Assembly (NCBI GenBank): GCA_035578905.1
Contig: JAQJVL010000693.1
Span: forward strand, 1 to 64,000
Length of the DNA: 64,000 bases
From: Stictocephala bisonia
Taxonomy: Eukaryota > Arthropoda > Insecta > Hemiptera > Membracidae
Direction of reading: 5' to 3'
Shown here piece by piece: positions 11,331 through 24,330 of this stretch (positions within the stretch are counted from its first letter, which is position 1; every line of letters starts with the position of its first letter). The notes below the pieces were generated by a model. It searched no databases, had not been told where the DNA came from, and saw only the letters and a program-made list of their open reading frames with translations. A program made the position numbers and the translations under genes.

Positions 11331-12907
11331 TTTACTCTGATTAATCTACTCATAACAATGGATTGTTTAGTATCAAAACCATTTATTTAAAAAATGACAG
11401 TAATATTGTGATAAACAATCATATTATTTTATATTTGTTGTAGTATAGTGATTTATTCAATAATTCAGTCTGACAGTAAAAAATTTATGTGTTAGTAAAA
11501 TTAGTGAAAAGTTAATTACAGTATGGTATGTTATAATTTTAGGCTAATGTGTTTAATTTAGTTACCCAATTTAACTAAGATCAGCCGTATTTTATCACAC
11601 TTTTTCACTAAAGTTAATTTCTAGTATAAAATAAAAAAATAGTAAATGTACATATTAGAATGTGCTAGCCTTAGATTACGTTTACTGTGAGTTCATTTTC
11701 TGAACCAAATCTTTCTGATACTGTATATTATAATCCTGTACAGTAAAAGATTTTACACATTATGTTCCGTCCAATAAAGAAAGGAAAGAAAAAGAAGGTT
11801 CACAATCTTTTCGTTTTTCTTCTTGTAATAAATGTTGCTGTAGTATAAAGTTAAAAAAGTTCTGTTGCAGTTTGTTTATGTTGGTTGTGCCAGGTTTTCA
11901 TTACAGACTTTTAAGAAATTCTAGGAACATTTAATTATATTATTAACATTTTTTGATAAAGTATGTTTTTTGCTACTTACAAATCAAGATAGTTAATATT
12001 GTATATTAGTTAGCATACTATGGGCATTATCAGACACAAGTTAGATATTATAAACAAAAACTTAGAACATATAGATGCAGTTTTTATTTTTAATCCGATC
12101 CTAAAACAGAAATAATAACTTTGTTTTAAATTAGTTCAGATAAAAATTTCCCTTTGATAATTCTAATTAATAAGACCCAATTAGTTTTCACTTGTCCTAC
12201 TAAGACTGTATATCATAATAAATGGCGTCTTAAAAAAATATTATTTGAACGCCATCTTCTTTGCTGGGTTTTACAATTAGAAATTAAATGTAGGGGTACT
12301 CTTTATTACTATTTTTAAATTCATTGTAAATACGTAAATAGATGTTGTAGATTATATTTATGTGTTTTAATTTATATGTCTATAGCATTTTCTATACTAT
12401 GACTATTTTAATATAAATATAACGTAAGATAAAATATTCAGGTCAACTTTACCCTTTATAATATTTATATTCCAATATATGTATATTTAATATATTGTCA
12501 AATTTAAAGATTTTCCAAATATCGATTTGGAGTCTTGTTTTTATACGTTGGACCAGGATGTAGTCATTTATTTAGTAGACAGAAAAATGTTAAAACAATG
12601 GAACAATCCTCATTACACAAAATATTGCATACCCACTTTGGGTTTGTGACTGACAGTTCACCGATAATTGTTACTCTATGGCTACCAAGAGAACATTATA
12701 ATTTCGTAATGATGAACTATTTTACTATGTTAATATTCCATACTAAATACCTCTACTATTCATTATTTAGTTTTGCATTCTATGGGTTGGTTTACTTTTT
12801 AATAAATATTTATATATTTTGTAACGATTATGAAGTAATGTTATTATTACGACGTAAGTGACATAAAAGTGCATAACCACGTATAGTTTATGGTTTTCAT
12901 GGGTATG
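11331..12907. other. AT-rich stretch, nothing recognised
   Basis: Contains a 108-codon open frame (12535-12861) rich in Phe, Tyr and Leu. That is what AT-rich DNA gives by chance, and it has no family resemblance. No repeat was seen. Confidence 0.5.
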
Positions 12908-13362
12908 TCTTTTTTTTCTTTTTTTTTCTTTTTTTTTGTCGGCACTAGTTGCGCAGTGCTGTACTCGCGGGAGGAGTGTTGTGAAGACTTGTAGGTGATT
13001 GTAGGTTCTACGCTCGGTCCTACTGGTACCGACATCGCGCCCGCTCAATAAGTGCCATCAACGTGGACATTACTACATATACATTGTCCATGTTGGATGG
13101 TAGTCAAGGGGATATATTGTCTAGGAATGATAACTGAGTATTAGGTATGTCTTTAAAATAAAAATCAGACCAATACTACGTGGTTCGGATTTCACATAAT
13201 GGTGTATGTTTCTTAGTTTGATTCCTTAGTTTCCTTGGATGGCCCTTTATAAGGAGCAGTTGATATTAGCAAGTAACAATGACTTATCTACACTCATCAA
13301 AGTAACTCACCTCTCTCATTCACCCACATCTCTACGATCGGTGTCTTACTAACGAATAATGT
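12908..13362 (-). repeat. Dispersed repeat family V, copy A, with poly-A-like end
   Basis: Begins on the plus strand with a T-rich run (12910-12937) directly before GTCGGCACTAGT, so the element reads on the minus strand and ends in an A-rich tail, as a retroposon would. The body matches 28.9-29.4 kb in reverse orientation through many blocks, including GTTGGATGGTAGTCA, AAAATCAGACCAA and TACGTGGTTCGGATTTCAC. It is GC-richer than its surroundings. No open frame of note: the 93- and 62-codon minus-strand frames over the tail have no domain. Confidence 0.7.
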
Positions 13363-14164
13363 TTTTAGTTAATTTATTTTCTATAATATTAATTAAGAAC
13401 AAAATGTTTGTTTACTAACGAAATAAGTGTTAAGTCTTCTATGAGTGACTTTATATGCTCAACTCCATTACTAATTGCATTTAAATACTTTGTATGATGT
13501 TATTTTCAAAAATTGTGAAATATAATTAAGTAAAAAAAATTCAAAATGTGCATATTGCAACATATATGTTGACTGATTATCATATATAAAATATACTGCA
13601 ACTCTTTAAGATAAATATGAAATATATTCAGACAAGGATAGTTGCATAAGCTTTCTCAGAGTTCGGTTTTTCTGTAAGCTCTGTGAACTATCACAACGAG
13701 TAAAAGTCCTAGTGGTTTTATCCCTTGGAAGTACTTGCCATTTTCATGTTAAAATTTCACAAAAGTTATATTTTAAATACCGCTTGAATTTGAACAATTT
13801 AAAAAGTTATATCTCCATAACTTTTAACAATAGTTATGCTTATTTATCTATGTTAGAACATTTAAGTTATAAGTAATCGTTTTGATAGGTAATAATGAAG
13901 TGTGTTAAACAACACGTAAAAGTCTTTGAGACTATAATATAAACTTCAACAACTACGAAATTTATTATTTTTTATTCAGATAATTATTTAATTTTTTTTA
14001 ATTTTATAAAAATAATTTTACTGTATAGTTTTGAAATAAATACTAAATCACACCAATCAAATAAACAGTAAAATACTCGTCATTTTACTAACATGTAACT
14101 GACTGAAGATGTAATTTTTAAATTTTAATCATCAATTCAGGGGAGTAATTTATGGGAGGACATT
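13363..14164. other. AT-rich stretch, nothing recognised
   Basis: No coding region or repeat can be supported. Confidence 0.5.
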
Positions 14165-14351
14165 TCTTTTGTGAATCCCTCTGGTCTGAGGAAGGTGAGC
14201 GTGGTTCACCGAAATCGATCACCATAATGTCTGTGCATATTGTGATTGTATTGTAAGATATTTGTGAATAATGTGCTTATATTGTAATAAATTTCTATTG
14301 TATAAAGTTTACTTATACTTTATATGTACCAACAAGTATTATACTAATAAA
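14165..14351 (+). repeat. Family X copy with hammerhead-like core
   Basis: Head: GTGAATCCCTCTGG, then CTGAGGA, a stem formed by GGTGA and TCACC around a short loop, then GAAA. This is followed by a 30-bp-type internal repeat (TTGTGCATATTGTGATTG and relatives) and a conserved tail (TGTACCAACA, then TATTATACTAAT). The same order is seen at 27.2 kb. No open frame. The sharp common left edge (TTCTTTTGTGAATCCC) and right edge mark it as a mobile unit. Confidence 0.7.
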
Positions 14352-15679
14352 ATATGTATACATACTATATACATAGGTATATGAAATCGATTTAAGTTAT
14401 CAGCAATCAGTAAAAAAATATATATAGACTATACTTAAACATACTGTAGTTATGCCATAGAAAAAACTTAATTCTCTTACTAAGGCATTATAGTATGAAA
14501 AGTACATAACTTATAGCATTAAATAAACATACTTTTTGTGAACCACTTGGAGGTTGCTTGGGATGTGTATATATTGACTCAGAGCATAATGAATTTATCA
14601 ATGACGTCAGTATCACAGTTTTTCCTCCCACAGAGAAAAATATATTTTCTCTCGTCTTATTATAAAGATTTGTCTTAACTAAATAACTTGATATGTATAG
14701 ATAAAATAATATAAGTCCACATAATTTGGTCGGACTGGTGTTTTGGCCAATAGAAGATCTCGTCAAGAGTTACGTTGAGTAGATGGGAGGGCTCACCAAG
14801 GTGTATGTGTGGTAGGCAAAACATTCTGTCTTTGCGTATGTTGGGTTCGGTGAATGATCCCGTCAGTACGAATTTTAAATGGTTGGAAGGGACATGAAGT
14901 GATTTATCAGTGGTATCAACAGTGACGGAACTTACCAATTTGTGTGACATAATCACGTAGTGTTAGCAAAGTAAAAAGTAAAATCCACAACAAAGTGTCA
15001 GTAGAAGTCAATTGTGTCAATATATAACACACCTTATTGACTGCCTATAGCAGTACGTTACATTTTGGTTGATATAAGAACACCTTATGACTTAAATTAG
15101 TTAGAAGAATCTAAAGCCACTAGAACCTACGAGTATGTACCAGGTTTCAAAGCACGCTCATAAAACTTAATGAGTAACTTGAAAACCTCTAATTAACAAT
15201 AATGATCAATGAGATGACACGGTGATAGACATCAATCCCTTAATGATGCATTATTGATAACAAATATTTAAACGTTTATGTCTATTAAAGGCCATATTAT
15301 TTTAAAAATAACAATTTCAAAGTATACATAAGCACTGTAATCAAAAATAAACGTAGATTGTAATATACAGAATTACATTATATGATTTAAAAACAATATT
15401 TACTTTACTTTCAGAAATTTTACAATTATAGGACATGTAATGTACATTTAGAAGAAATCTTATCAATGTTGTACACATATGTATATTGGTACAATATACA
15501 TGTTGTACATGTCATTTATTGGTAACTAGAATAGTCAGTAATTGGAGACTGGAAGAAAGCCCATTACAATCATGAAACACTAAACGGAAACCATTGAAAC
15601 AGAAAAAGTTTAAATTAACATTTAATTGTTAATTGTTAATTGCTATTATTCAAATTACACAGACTCCAAGAATAATGAA
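14352..15679. other. No gene assigned; overlapping minus-strand frames at 14488-14956
   Basis: Two overlapping minus-strand open frames (92 and 93 codons) cover 14488-14956. The second has a mixed, fairly protein-like composition (SSVTVDTTDKSLHVPSNH and so on), but I recognise no domain, start context or splice site. An old transposon or exon remnant is possible. A 10-bp-stem inverted repeat sits at 15479-15501 (ATGTATATTG and CAATATACAT). Confidence 0.3.
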
Positions 15680-15800
15680 TGTCTTTCTAAGGTGAGGCCA
15701 GAAAAATCTTGATTAGGAAAGTTGAAAAGCCTGTTTGCACTCAGTAGAAGTGTTAACTTTGGATTCTATTGTTTCTTATCAAAGTTTGAGATTGTGAACT
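15680..15800 (+). repeat. Dispersed repeat family W, copy 1
   Basis: Matches 63.06-63.19 kb in the same orientation: TTCTAAGGT, AAAAGTTG-like, GTTTGCACTCAGTAGAA, then TTGTTTCTTATCAAAGTTT. Non-coding; boundaries approximate. Confidence 0.6.
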
Positions 15801-16015
15801 ACGAAAATTTGTTATTTGTAATGACTGGGACGCTAAATTAAAGTCTTACATATAGTAATAAAAGAATTACTTATGTATACAGTTCTTGCTGATTTATACT
15901 ATTAGTAATTTTACCTTTTAAATGTCTTTTTTACCAGTATGCTTTCACCTTAAAGCAAAACATTTACAATGCACAATAAGTATAAAGGCTTATCATTAAG
16001 ATAAAGGCAGGATAA

Positions 16016-18022
16016 ACATTCAAATTCAAACATCTGGGGGATGGGTTGGGAGTGCAACGTAATGTTTACAGTACGAGTTGTATGTAAGCTGATCGTTTAA
16101 CTTCAAACATCTGAGGGATGGGTTGGGAGTGCAGCGTAATATTTACAGTACGAGTTGTGGGTAGAATGAACGTTTAACTTCAAACATCTGAAGTATAGGT
16201 TGGGAGTGCAAAGTAATATTTACACTACGAGTTGTGGGTAGATTAACGTTTAACTTCAAACATCTGAGGTATAGGTTGGGAGTGCAGCGTAATATTTACA
16301 CTACGAGTTGTGGGTAGATTAACGTTTAACTTCAAACATCTGAGGTATAGGTTGGGAGTGCAAAGTAATATTTACACTACGAGTTGTGGGTAGATTAACG
16401 TTTAACTTCAAACATCTGAGGTATAGGTTGGGAGTGCAGCGTAATATTTACAGTACGAGTTGTGGGTAGAATGAACGTTTAACTTCAAACATCTGAAGTA
16501 TAGGTTGGGAGTGCAAAGTAATATTTACACTACGAGTTGTGGGTAGGATGAACGTTTAACTTCAAACATCTGAGGTATAGGTTGGGAGTGCAACGTAATA
16601 TTTACAGTACGAGTTGTGGGTAGATGAACGTTTAACTTCAAACATCTGAAGTATAGGTTGGGAGTGCAAAGTAATATTTACACTACGAGTTGTGGGTAGA
16701 TTAACGTTTAACTTCAAACATCTGAGGTATAGGTTGGGAGTGCAGCGTAATATTTACAGTAGAAGTTGTGGGTAGGATGAACGTTTAACTTCAAAAATCT
16801 GAGGTATAGGTTGGGAGTGCAACGTAATATTTACAGTAGGAGTTATGGGTAGGATTAACGTTTAACTTCAAACATCTGAGGTATAGGTTGGGAGTGCAAC
16901 GTAATATTTACAGTACGAGTTGTGGGTAGATGAACGTTTAACTTCAAACATCTGAGGTATAGGTTGGGAGTGCAACGTAATATTTACAGTAGGAGTTGTG
17001 GGTAGGATGAACGTTCAACTTTAAACATCTGAGGTATAGGTTGGGAGTGCAACGTAATATTTACAGTATGAGTTGTGGGTAGATGAACGTTTAACTTCAA
17101 ACATCTGAGGTATAGGTTGGGAGTGCAAAGTAATATTTACACTACGAGTTGTGGGTAGGATGAACGTTTAACTTCAAACATCTGAGGTATAGGTTGGGAG
17201 TGCAACGTAATATTTACAGTAGGAGTTGTGGGTAGGATGAACGTTTAACTTTGAAAATCTGAGGTATAGGTTGGAAGTGCAACGTAATATTTACAGTACG
17301 AGTTGTGGGTAGAATTAACGTTTAAATTCAAACATCTGAGGGATGGGTTGGGAGTGTAACGTAATATTTACAGTACGAGTTGTGGGTAGGATTAACGTTT
17401 AACTTCAAACATCTGAGGTATAGTTTGGGAGTGCAAAGTAATATTTACACTACGAGTTGTGGGTAGGATGAACGTTTAACTTCAAACATCTGAGGTATAG
17501 GTTGGGAGTGCAACGTAATATTTACACTACGAGTTGTGGGTAGATTAACGTTTAACTTCAAACATCTGAGGTATAGGTTGGGAGTGCAACGTAATATTTA
17601 CAGTAGGAGTTGTGGGTAGGATGAACGTTTAACTTCAAACATCTGAGGTATAGGTTGGAAGTGCAACGTAATATTTACAGTACGAGTTGTGGGTAGAATT
17701 AACGTTTAAATTCAAACATCTGAGGGATGGGTTGGGAGTGTAACGTAATATTTACAGTACGAGTTGTGGGTAGGATTAACGTTTAAATTCAAACATCTGA
17801 GGGATGGGTTGGGAGTGCAACGTAATATTTACAGTACGAGTTGTGGGTAGGATGAACGTTTAACTTCAAACATCTGAGGGATGGGTTGGGAGTGTTACGT
17901 AATATTTACAGTAGGAGTTGTGGGTAGGATGAACGTTTAACTTCAAACATCTGAGGGATGGGTTGGGAGTGCAACGTAATATTTACAGTACGAGTTGTGG
18001 GTAGGATGAACGTTTAACTTCG
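16016..18022 (+). repeat. Satellite array of ~26 units of about 77 bp
   Basis: Head-to-tail units start at TTCAAACATCTG (first starts at 16025, 16102, 16179, 16255, 16331), with a period of 76-78 bp. Each unit reads TTCAAACATCTGAGG, then TATAGGTTGGGAGTGCAACG, TAATATTTACAGTACGAG and TTGTGGGTAGGATGAACG. Variants alternate in blocks (GAGGTATAG versus GAGGGATGG; CAACG versus CAAAG; ACAGTAC versus ACACTAC), showing local homogenisation. There are no unique spacers, so it is not a CRISPR-type array. It continues directly into a related 160-bp array. Confidence 0.95.
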
Positions 18023-19500
18023 AATATCCGTATGATTGGTGGGCATTGTAACAGAATTTGCAAGCTCCTAACAATATATAGTTGGAGATATGGTTAGGGA
18101 ACATCTACTGTCATATGTTAGTGATATTAAGAGTTTTAACATCATCAGCACAGTACGACATTTGGGTAGGAAGGATTTTTAACTTCAAGTGTCTGAGGGT
18201 TGGGTTGGAAATATAACGTAATTTACGAGTTCCTAAGCTTATATTGTTTGTGAAATGGTTAGGGATAGGGGAACATCTACCGTCATAGTGGTATAAGTCA
18301 ACGTCATGTGCACAGTACGACATATTGGTAGGAAGGATTTTTAACGTCAAGTGTCTGAGGGTTGGGTTGGAAATATAACGTAATTTACGAGTTCCTAAGC
18401 TTATATTGTTTGTGAAATGGTTAGGGATAGGGGAACATCTACCGTCATAGTGGTATTAGTCAACGTCATGTGCACAGTACGACATATGGGTAGGAAGGAT
18501 TTTTAACGTCAAGTGTCTGAGGGTTGGGTTGGAAATATAACGTAATTTACGAGTTCCTAAGCTTATATTGTTTGTGAAATGGTTAGGGTTAGGGGAACAT
18601 CTACCGTCACATGTTAGTGGTATTAGTCAACGTCATGTGCACAGTACGAGATATTGGTAGGATAAAGGATTACTTCAATCGTCTGTGATGGATGGGAATA
18701 ATAATTTCATTACGATCTCCTTACCATGGACTTGTTGCAGTTATGGTTGGGGGAAAGTCGTCGTATGTATGTGATACTGGGAGGAGTTTTTAAGTAATGT
18801 GCACGTTATTAAATATGGTTCGGATGTAGGATTAACTTCAATCGTTTGTTAGAAGGATGGAAAGTAGAACGTAATTACGATCTCCTGACCTTGTCATGTT
18901 ACCGTTATTGTTGGGGGAACGTCTATTTTCATATGTCTGTGGTGTTGAGTGGATTTATAATTTCATATGCACGGATTGTATGAAGGAGTAACTTTAATTG
19001 GATGTTTGAGGGATGGAAAATGTAACGTCATTACAAGCTCCCCTGTTAAAGTATTGGTTGAGGGTACGTCTACCGTCATATATCTGCGGTGTTGGGTGGA
19101 TTTGTAAAGTCATGTGCAGGGAATTAGTTACGGGTAGGATGAAGGATTAACTTAAAGTGTATGTCTGAGGTAACGAAAGTTTTAACGTAATTACGAGCTC
19201 CCCTGTTAAAGTATTGGTTGAGGGTACGTCTACCGTTATATATCTGCGGTGTTGTGTGGATTTGTAAAGTCATGTGCAGGGAATTAGTTACGGGTAGGAT
19301 GAAGGATTAACTTAAAGTGTATGTCTGAGGTAACGAAAGTTTTAACGTAATTACGAGCTCCTTACGTTATAACGGTACGTCGATAATGGTCGACAACCAT
19401 AATCGACCTTACCTTTTCATGATCGATTCATGGTTGGAGGAACGTCTATCATCATATGTATGTGGTTTTAGGTGTCTTTTAAATGTCATGTGTACATTAT
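18023..19500 (+). repeat. Satellite array of ~160-bp units related to the 77-bp array
   Basis: About nine units of 160-162 bp: near-identical ones begin at 18181, 18343 and 18505 (period 162), then increasingly diverged ones, with another similar pair at 19036 and 19196 (period 160). Each unit has a left part resembling the first ~45 bp of the 77-bp unit (GTCTGAGGGTTGGGTTGG, then AACGTAATTTACGAG) and a right end resembling its last ~32 bp (ACAGTACGAC, then GGGTAGGA). About 85 bp unique to the long unit lies between them. Confidence 0.9.
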
Positions 19501-22500
19501 ACAAGATATATTTCAGAAATTAATGAGATCTATAGAATATTATAAATCCTTGACGATACTATTTATTTTGAAGCTATTCATGACTCTTTAGTAAAGTCAT
19601 TCTTATCTTTGCGCTTCGTTTGTTTTATAATATAACACATAATATACGGCAATTACTAGTGATTATACATTAATTATATTATATTATGTAAGGCTGATTT
19701 CTAATACTACCATCAGGAACCAATATTTGTAAATAAAAACTATAAAACATTTAAACAAATTAAAACAATATTCTATATGAGCATGGATTGCTGAAGACTG
19801 ACGTATTCATCATAGGGTGCACATCATTACAGATGGGACCAAAACTTTTGATAAATGATAAATAATTGTTCACTTACTAAATAAAACGAAACCTGTTTCC
19901 ATTCGTCAAGTAAATCTGAGACTGTGTGATTGCTCTGTGCTTGTTTGCTTCCCTTATGTTCTCTTGATTGGAAAGTATTGATTTCCATAATCCTTTGTAA
20001 AAGTTTGTTTTAGTCCTCAACCATAAAAACTTGATTTCATATTTTTTTACACTCTGGGAGTTCCCATTCAATATTAAAGATCTACAAGAATTTAACTTTT
20101 AGACTATAGTATAATTTGTACGAAATTAATACTATCACTAAAATGCAATAATAATAAAACTACTAAAGTATAACTTTGAAAGTAAATAATTACATGTTAG
20201 ATACGTCTTCTATCTCAACATCAAATTTTAAGTGTATTTCAATATTACTGTAAGTCTAAACTATATTTGTGTTTCGTCCAAGATATTGTAAATATTATAT
20301 ATATTTGTATATTTAAATATATTTTACTATAAATTTTATCTAACTTTACTAGTAAATTAGATATTATCTTTATGAACAAAATAAAATAATTCTTGAGTCT
20401 TTCTTTGGTTTATTTTTGACTTTTCGATTTTTGGTTGATGTTACAAAATTAAATGTTTTCGGAAAGAACTAAATCAAGAAATAAACCCATGTAAGTAGCC
20501 AAGTGTACCTTCTTTCTAAAACGAGACTTTAATGTTATTATATTTATGTACGTATTATTACAGCTTATAATTTCGATTAAAGATATAAACAAGTAAATAG
20601 AACCATGAAATAGTTATGGGTATTTAAGAATACCACAAACTAAATTTTCTAAATTTTTTAAAATTATTTAAAATTGTATACTTTTGTTGTACATTTACGA
20701 GACTAATACGAAATCCCAAATTGTTCTCTTTATAAATTCTACATCTTCTAAAAGTAAATGTATAATAAGCCAATGTTTATTTTTAAATAAACATTAGTCA
20801 TAAATAATACGATAAGTAAACAGTTGTATGATAGTAATGTGCTTATAATATGACACTACGTTGATCATTTATGGATTTTTTTTAAAATGAGAACGTAAAA
20901 TTATTATTAAGAAGTAGCACCACATTAACAATTATTGCTGTATTTTTAAACATTAAAAATATGTTTTTGCTATAAGATTGACTTTATAAGAGCTTATAGA
21001 TCAACAACCATCAATACTAGCGTGTTTATTAATTGGGTTAGTATAACTAATATCCCTAGTACTTAACGACGTAAGGAGACAAAACAAAATAAATTGTCCT
21101 ACTTCACATTTAACTACACTGACAAGGTTTGGTAAGCCACCTGTCCCTATTTATGTATACAACAATATGAAGGTTTAAACTGTAGGGTTCAATATTTACA
21201 ACTTAAATGGTTTATTTCAACAAATATTGTTAAATTGAAGCAGGTTAATTTCTGGGTACAACAATAACTTCGGATACTATGAAACAGTTGCGTTTCTAAT
21301 TAATACCCTAAATATTTACATTATAAACTCCATTTAGGCTAGTATCCATTCTGCCTGAGTGTATTGACTGACTCTAGAATTATACACTCAACAGCTGGTG
21401 CCCAAACGAGAGCAATTCACACTTAAGTGCTCTAAAAGGAACACTTTATCTCTGTTACACACCATTCCTTCTACGTAAGGATATTTGATTCTATTGCCTC
21501 AAGGGATACTATATTTATAAATTATCCTATCCATAGTAATGTACTTTTTTATTATTTTAGTTTTATAATTATAATATGTCATTTTATTCGATTTTTGTAT
21601 TTTTTTTCTTGTTCTTTATAGAAAATTATAAGTTTTGACTAAGATAAAATTCTTATTTGCAAAAGTACTATTAGACAGGAATATTTAATATTTAGTACTT
21701 AAATTGCCTAATATTTTTACACAAATTTCAAAGTATATTTTCTTATATTGGTTATATAATTTTAATAAGACAAGAATAAAGCTATGATTAGAAAAATCAA
21801 AACCACTTTGCACTTTTTTTATATCTGTAAAGAAGTAAAAATAATATTAACTTTACCTACAACAGTTTTTAAATTTGTTTAAGATTGCATGCACTTGATA
21901 AATATATACGTATTAACTGTATTAATTGTTTAATTAATCACATGTAGAGCAAAGACGGATTGTCAATTAATAAATTTAGCTTGAATTACTGTACATTGAG
22001 AAGGCAATACGTAAGAAAACGAAGGGCTAAAAAGTGTGATCAATAGAAATAACTGTTTTCTTATTTATTTTTTGTTTTAATACGCTGTAAATATGAAATA
22101 TAATACAATATACCGTATTTATTTATCCATAGCAGCATGAATATTTATAATAAGATACAATTTACCAAACTATTACAATAAGAACAATCAATAGAACAGG
22201 CGTATTTGAAGACCACAAGCTTTGATATTTGGACAGTCAGGTATAAAAGGGAACCAGCACGTGTATAGAAGTCCTGAACAATACTGATGAGTCGTTTACA
22301 AAGGCATTAACCTCTGAATCTTGATATAGATGATAGAATAATGGAGGGGAGCAGGAAGCACGAATGGTTACGCTCTTTGAACTGCAACTACCAGTCTGGC
22401 CTGCTAGGGCGCACCACAAGGAAGTGTTTTGGAACTTCTATCGTTATAATAACGACACCTCGAGAATATATTTCGTTCTATTGAAGTTTTGTTTTTGTAT

Positions 22501-22809
22501 AGTATATTTTTAATTAACACATTCTATTAATTTAAATTTGTAAAACATACAATAAGTTTGATAAAATACTTAAAATATATAGTTAAGGTTTATTAATAAT
22601 AAATGAAGCGGTCAATAGCTACTTAAGTATTCAATTATGTAGGGTAATTAACATATATCTTGAAATTATAAAGAATTCGATAATGACTGCATAAGATATA
22701 TTTAATGATACATCTTACACAAATGATTCTTTTAAGAATTTATAAAATTTTGTGTTACAAAATTACCATGGGCGTTCGTGTTGTTTTAGGGTTTATTTTT
22801 AAAAAGCCT
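19501..22809. other. AT-rich stretch, no gene
   Basis: Nothing can be supported. A TATAAAAG string at 22242-22249 and a 60-codon minus-strand frame at 22237-22419 fall in a slightly GC-richer patch; the frame contains a string only faintly like a reverse-transcriptase block, without its catalytic Asp pair. Confidence 0.45.
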
Positions 22810-24330
22810 ATAAATTACTTGTGTAGGCAGAGAGTAGTGTCAGTGCTATTTATCAACGATAGAACCTCATGAATATAGACAACCATCAGTTAGGACCTAG
22901 GCATAGACTTAGTCCTGGCCTGTCACGGGCTGAACATGGGTCTTTGTGTTATTACATAGTTCATTAAATAAGAGCCTACCAAATACTTGTGCAGACAGAG
23001 CAGTGGCGATGCTATTTATCAATGGATATACACTCATGAATACACACATCCTTTGGTGAGGATCTAGCAACATACTTATTCCTGTTCTGACGCTGGTTTA
23101 GATAGGGTTTCGTGTACTTCCAGAATTAATTTGTTAACCCTTTGGGGACCGAATGACTGTATGTGGTCATTTAAATTTTTTCCCTTGAGGACCAAAATGA
23201 CGAAATGTGGTCATTACTAAAATTCACATAGAGGACCGAATGATGGTATTCGAAGTTTGTTACATATAACATCCAATTTACCACTTACGATAACTTGTAC
23301 GTCTTTGGGATGATCCGCAGACGTTCGAAAATGTTTTTTTAACGTCTGGAACCATCTGTTAGAATGTAACGTCATTGAAAATAACTGACAATAATTTACA
23401 AAGAGTTAATTTTAACATACGAATCCAACAGTATTAACAAAATATTTCATGTATTATTATTTTTTTTTCCAATCCGATTGTTATATTTTTTTCTGTGTTT
23501 GTAGGTGATTAAGTTTCGAATTTAATATAATAGTTTCCAAGAAGTTAAATTTTGTTTACGAACTGTATGCGTACAAAAAATATTTTTAAAACAAAATACA
23601 CTTTTATTGACAAAATATAATTAATTAAAAATTATGTGATGAGTTGTTGGACATTTATTCTGTTAAAGTACTCAATCACAAACATTCCGGTCTAAGAATT
23701 ACCATTTGTATCTTTATTTGAACAGATTTTATATTGTTATAAATAAATGTATAAAGACATGCGTTTCTCCAAAATTTCGCTATAAATACTTTAGATGTCG
23801 CACTTGAAAATTGAGGGGAAAAAATCACACTTTTTTCGATCCTTGAAGGGTTAATAACCCATTAAGTACTTCTGACGACGGAGAGCAGTACCGGTACCAT
23901 TTATAAACGACTGAACTTCATGAATACTGTGCATGTCACATCCATCAGTTAGGACTCAGTGATATACACGGTCCTGCTTTGAAACTGGCCCAACTTGGGT
24001 CTTCATGAATTTCTAGTGTCAATACGTAAAGACCCTATCAATTACTGTTCAGACAGAGAATTGACGGACTGACAGTGCTAATTATCAACGAAAGAACTCC
24101 ATGAATACTGACATCCATCAGTTAAGACTCAGTTATATGCTCGGTCCTGCTTTGAAACTGGCCCAACTTGTGTCTTCATGAACTTCTAGAGTCCCTACGT
24201 AAATACCCTATCATTTACTTGGCAGACAGAAGTTACGGCGATAATTATCAATGACAGACTATCATAACTAGACAAGTCTCAAAATAGTATATAATAAGAA
24301 AACTGGCTCAACATAGACGGGTATTATATT
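22810..24330 (+). repeat. Diverged ~165-bp tandem repeat, about five units, split by a MITE
   Basis: Units carry CAGACAGAG, then GTGCTATTTATCAACGA, AACTCCATGAATAC, ACATCCATCAGTTAGGAC, and a block like CTGGCCCAACTTGGGTC. Landmark ATTTATCAA-type sites are at 22847, 23013, 23899, 24079 and 24242. Subtracting the 717-bp insertion restores a period of about 165-180 bp throughout. Non-coding and old, judging from divergence. Confidence 0.85.
23138..23850. mobile_element. piggyBac-like MITE with TTAA target duplications
   Basis: A 713-bp insertion flanked by TTAA on both sides (23134-23137 and 23851-23854), the hallmark duplication of piggyBac transposons. The ends are inverted: CCCTTTGGGGACCGAA at the left and, reversed, CCCTTCAAGGATCGAA at the right (16 of 20 identical when TTAA is included). 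Both ends begin CCC, as piggyBac ends do. Subterminal GGACCGAATGA and TGTGGTCATT motifs recur near the left end. There is no transposase frame, so it would depend on an enzyme supplied elsewhere. Adjacent tandem-repeat units show the uninterrupted site. Confidence 0.85.

Noticed and set aside
12535..12861. 108-codon open frame
   Set aside because: Hydrophobic, AT-driven composition without domain or relatives, so probably chance.
16016..18022. Regular direct repeats that might suggest a CRISPR-like array
   Set aside because: Units abut with no unique spacers, the whole 77 bp is conserved, and the context is eukaryotic. It is a satellite.
22242..22249. TATAAAAG as a promoter
   Set aside because: A TATA-like string is expected often in this composition, and no gene starts downstream.
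22237..22419. Minus-strand frame with a faint reverse-transcriptase look (SPPLFYHLYQDSE, then AFVNDSSVLF)
   Set aside because: The catalytic Asp pair is absent, the spacing between the blocks is too short, and nothing similar flanks it.
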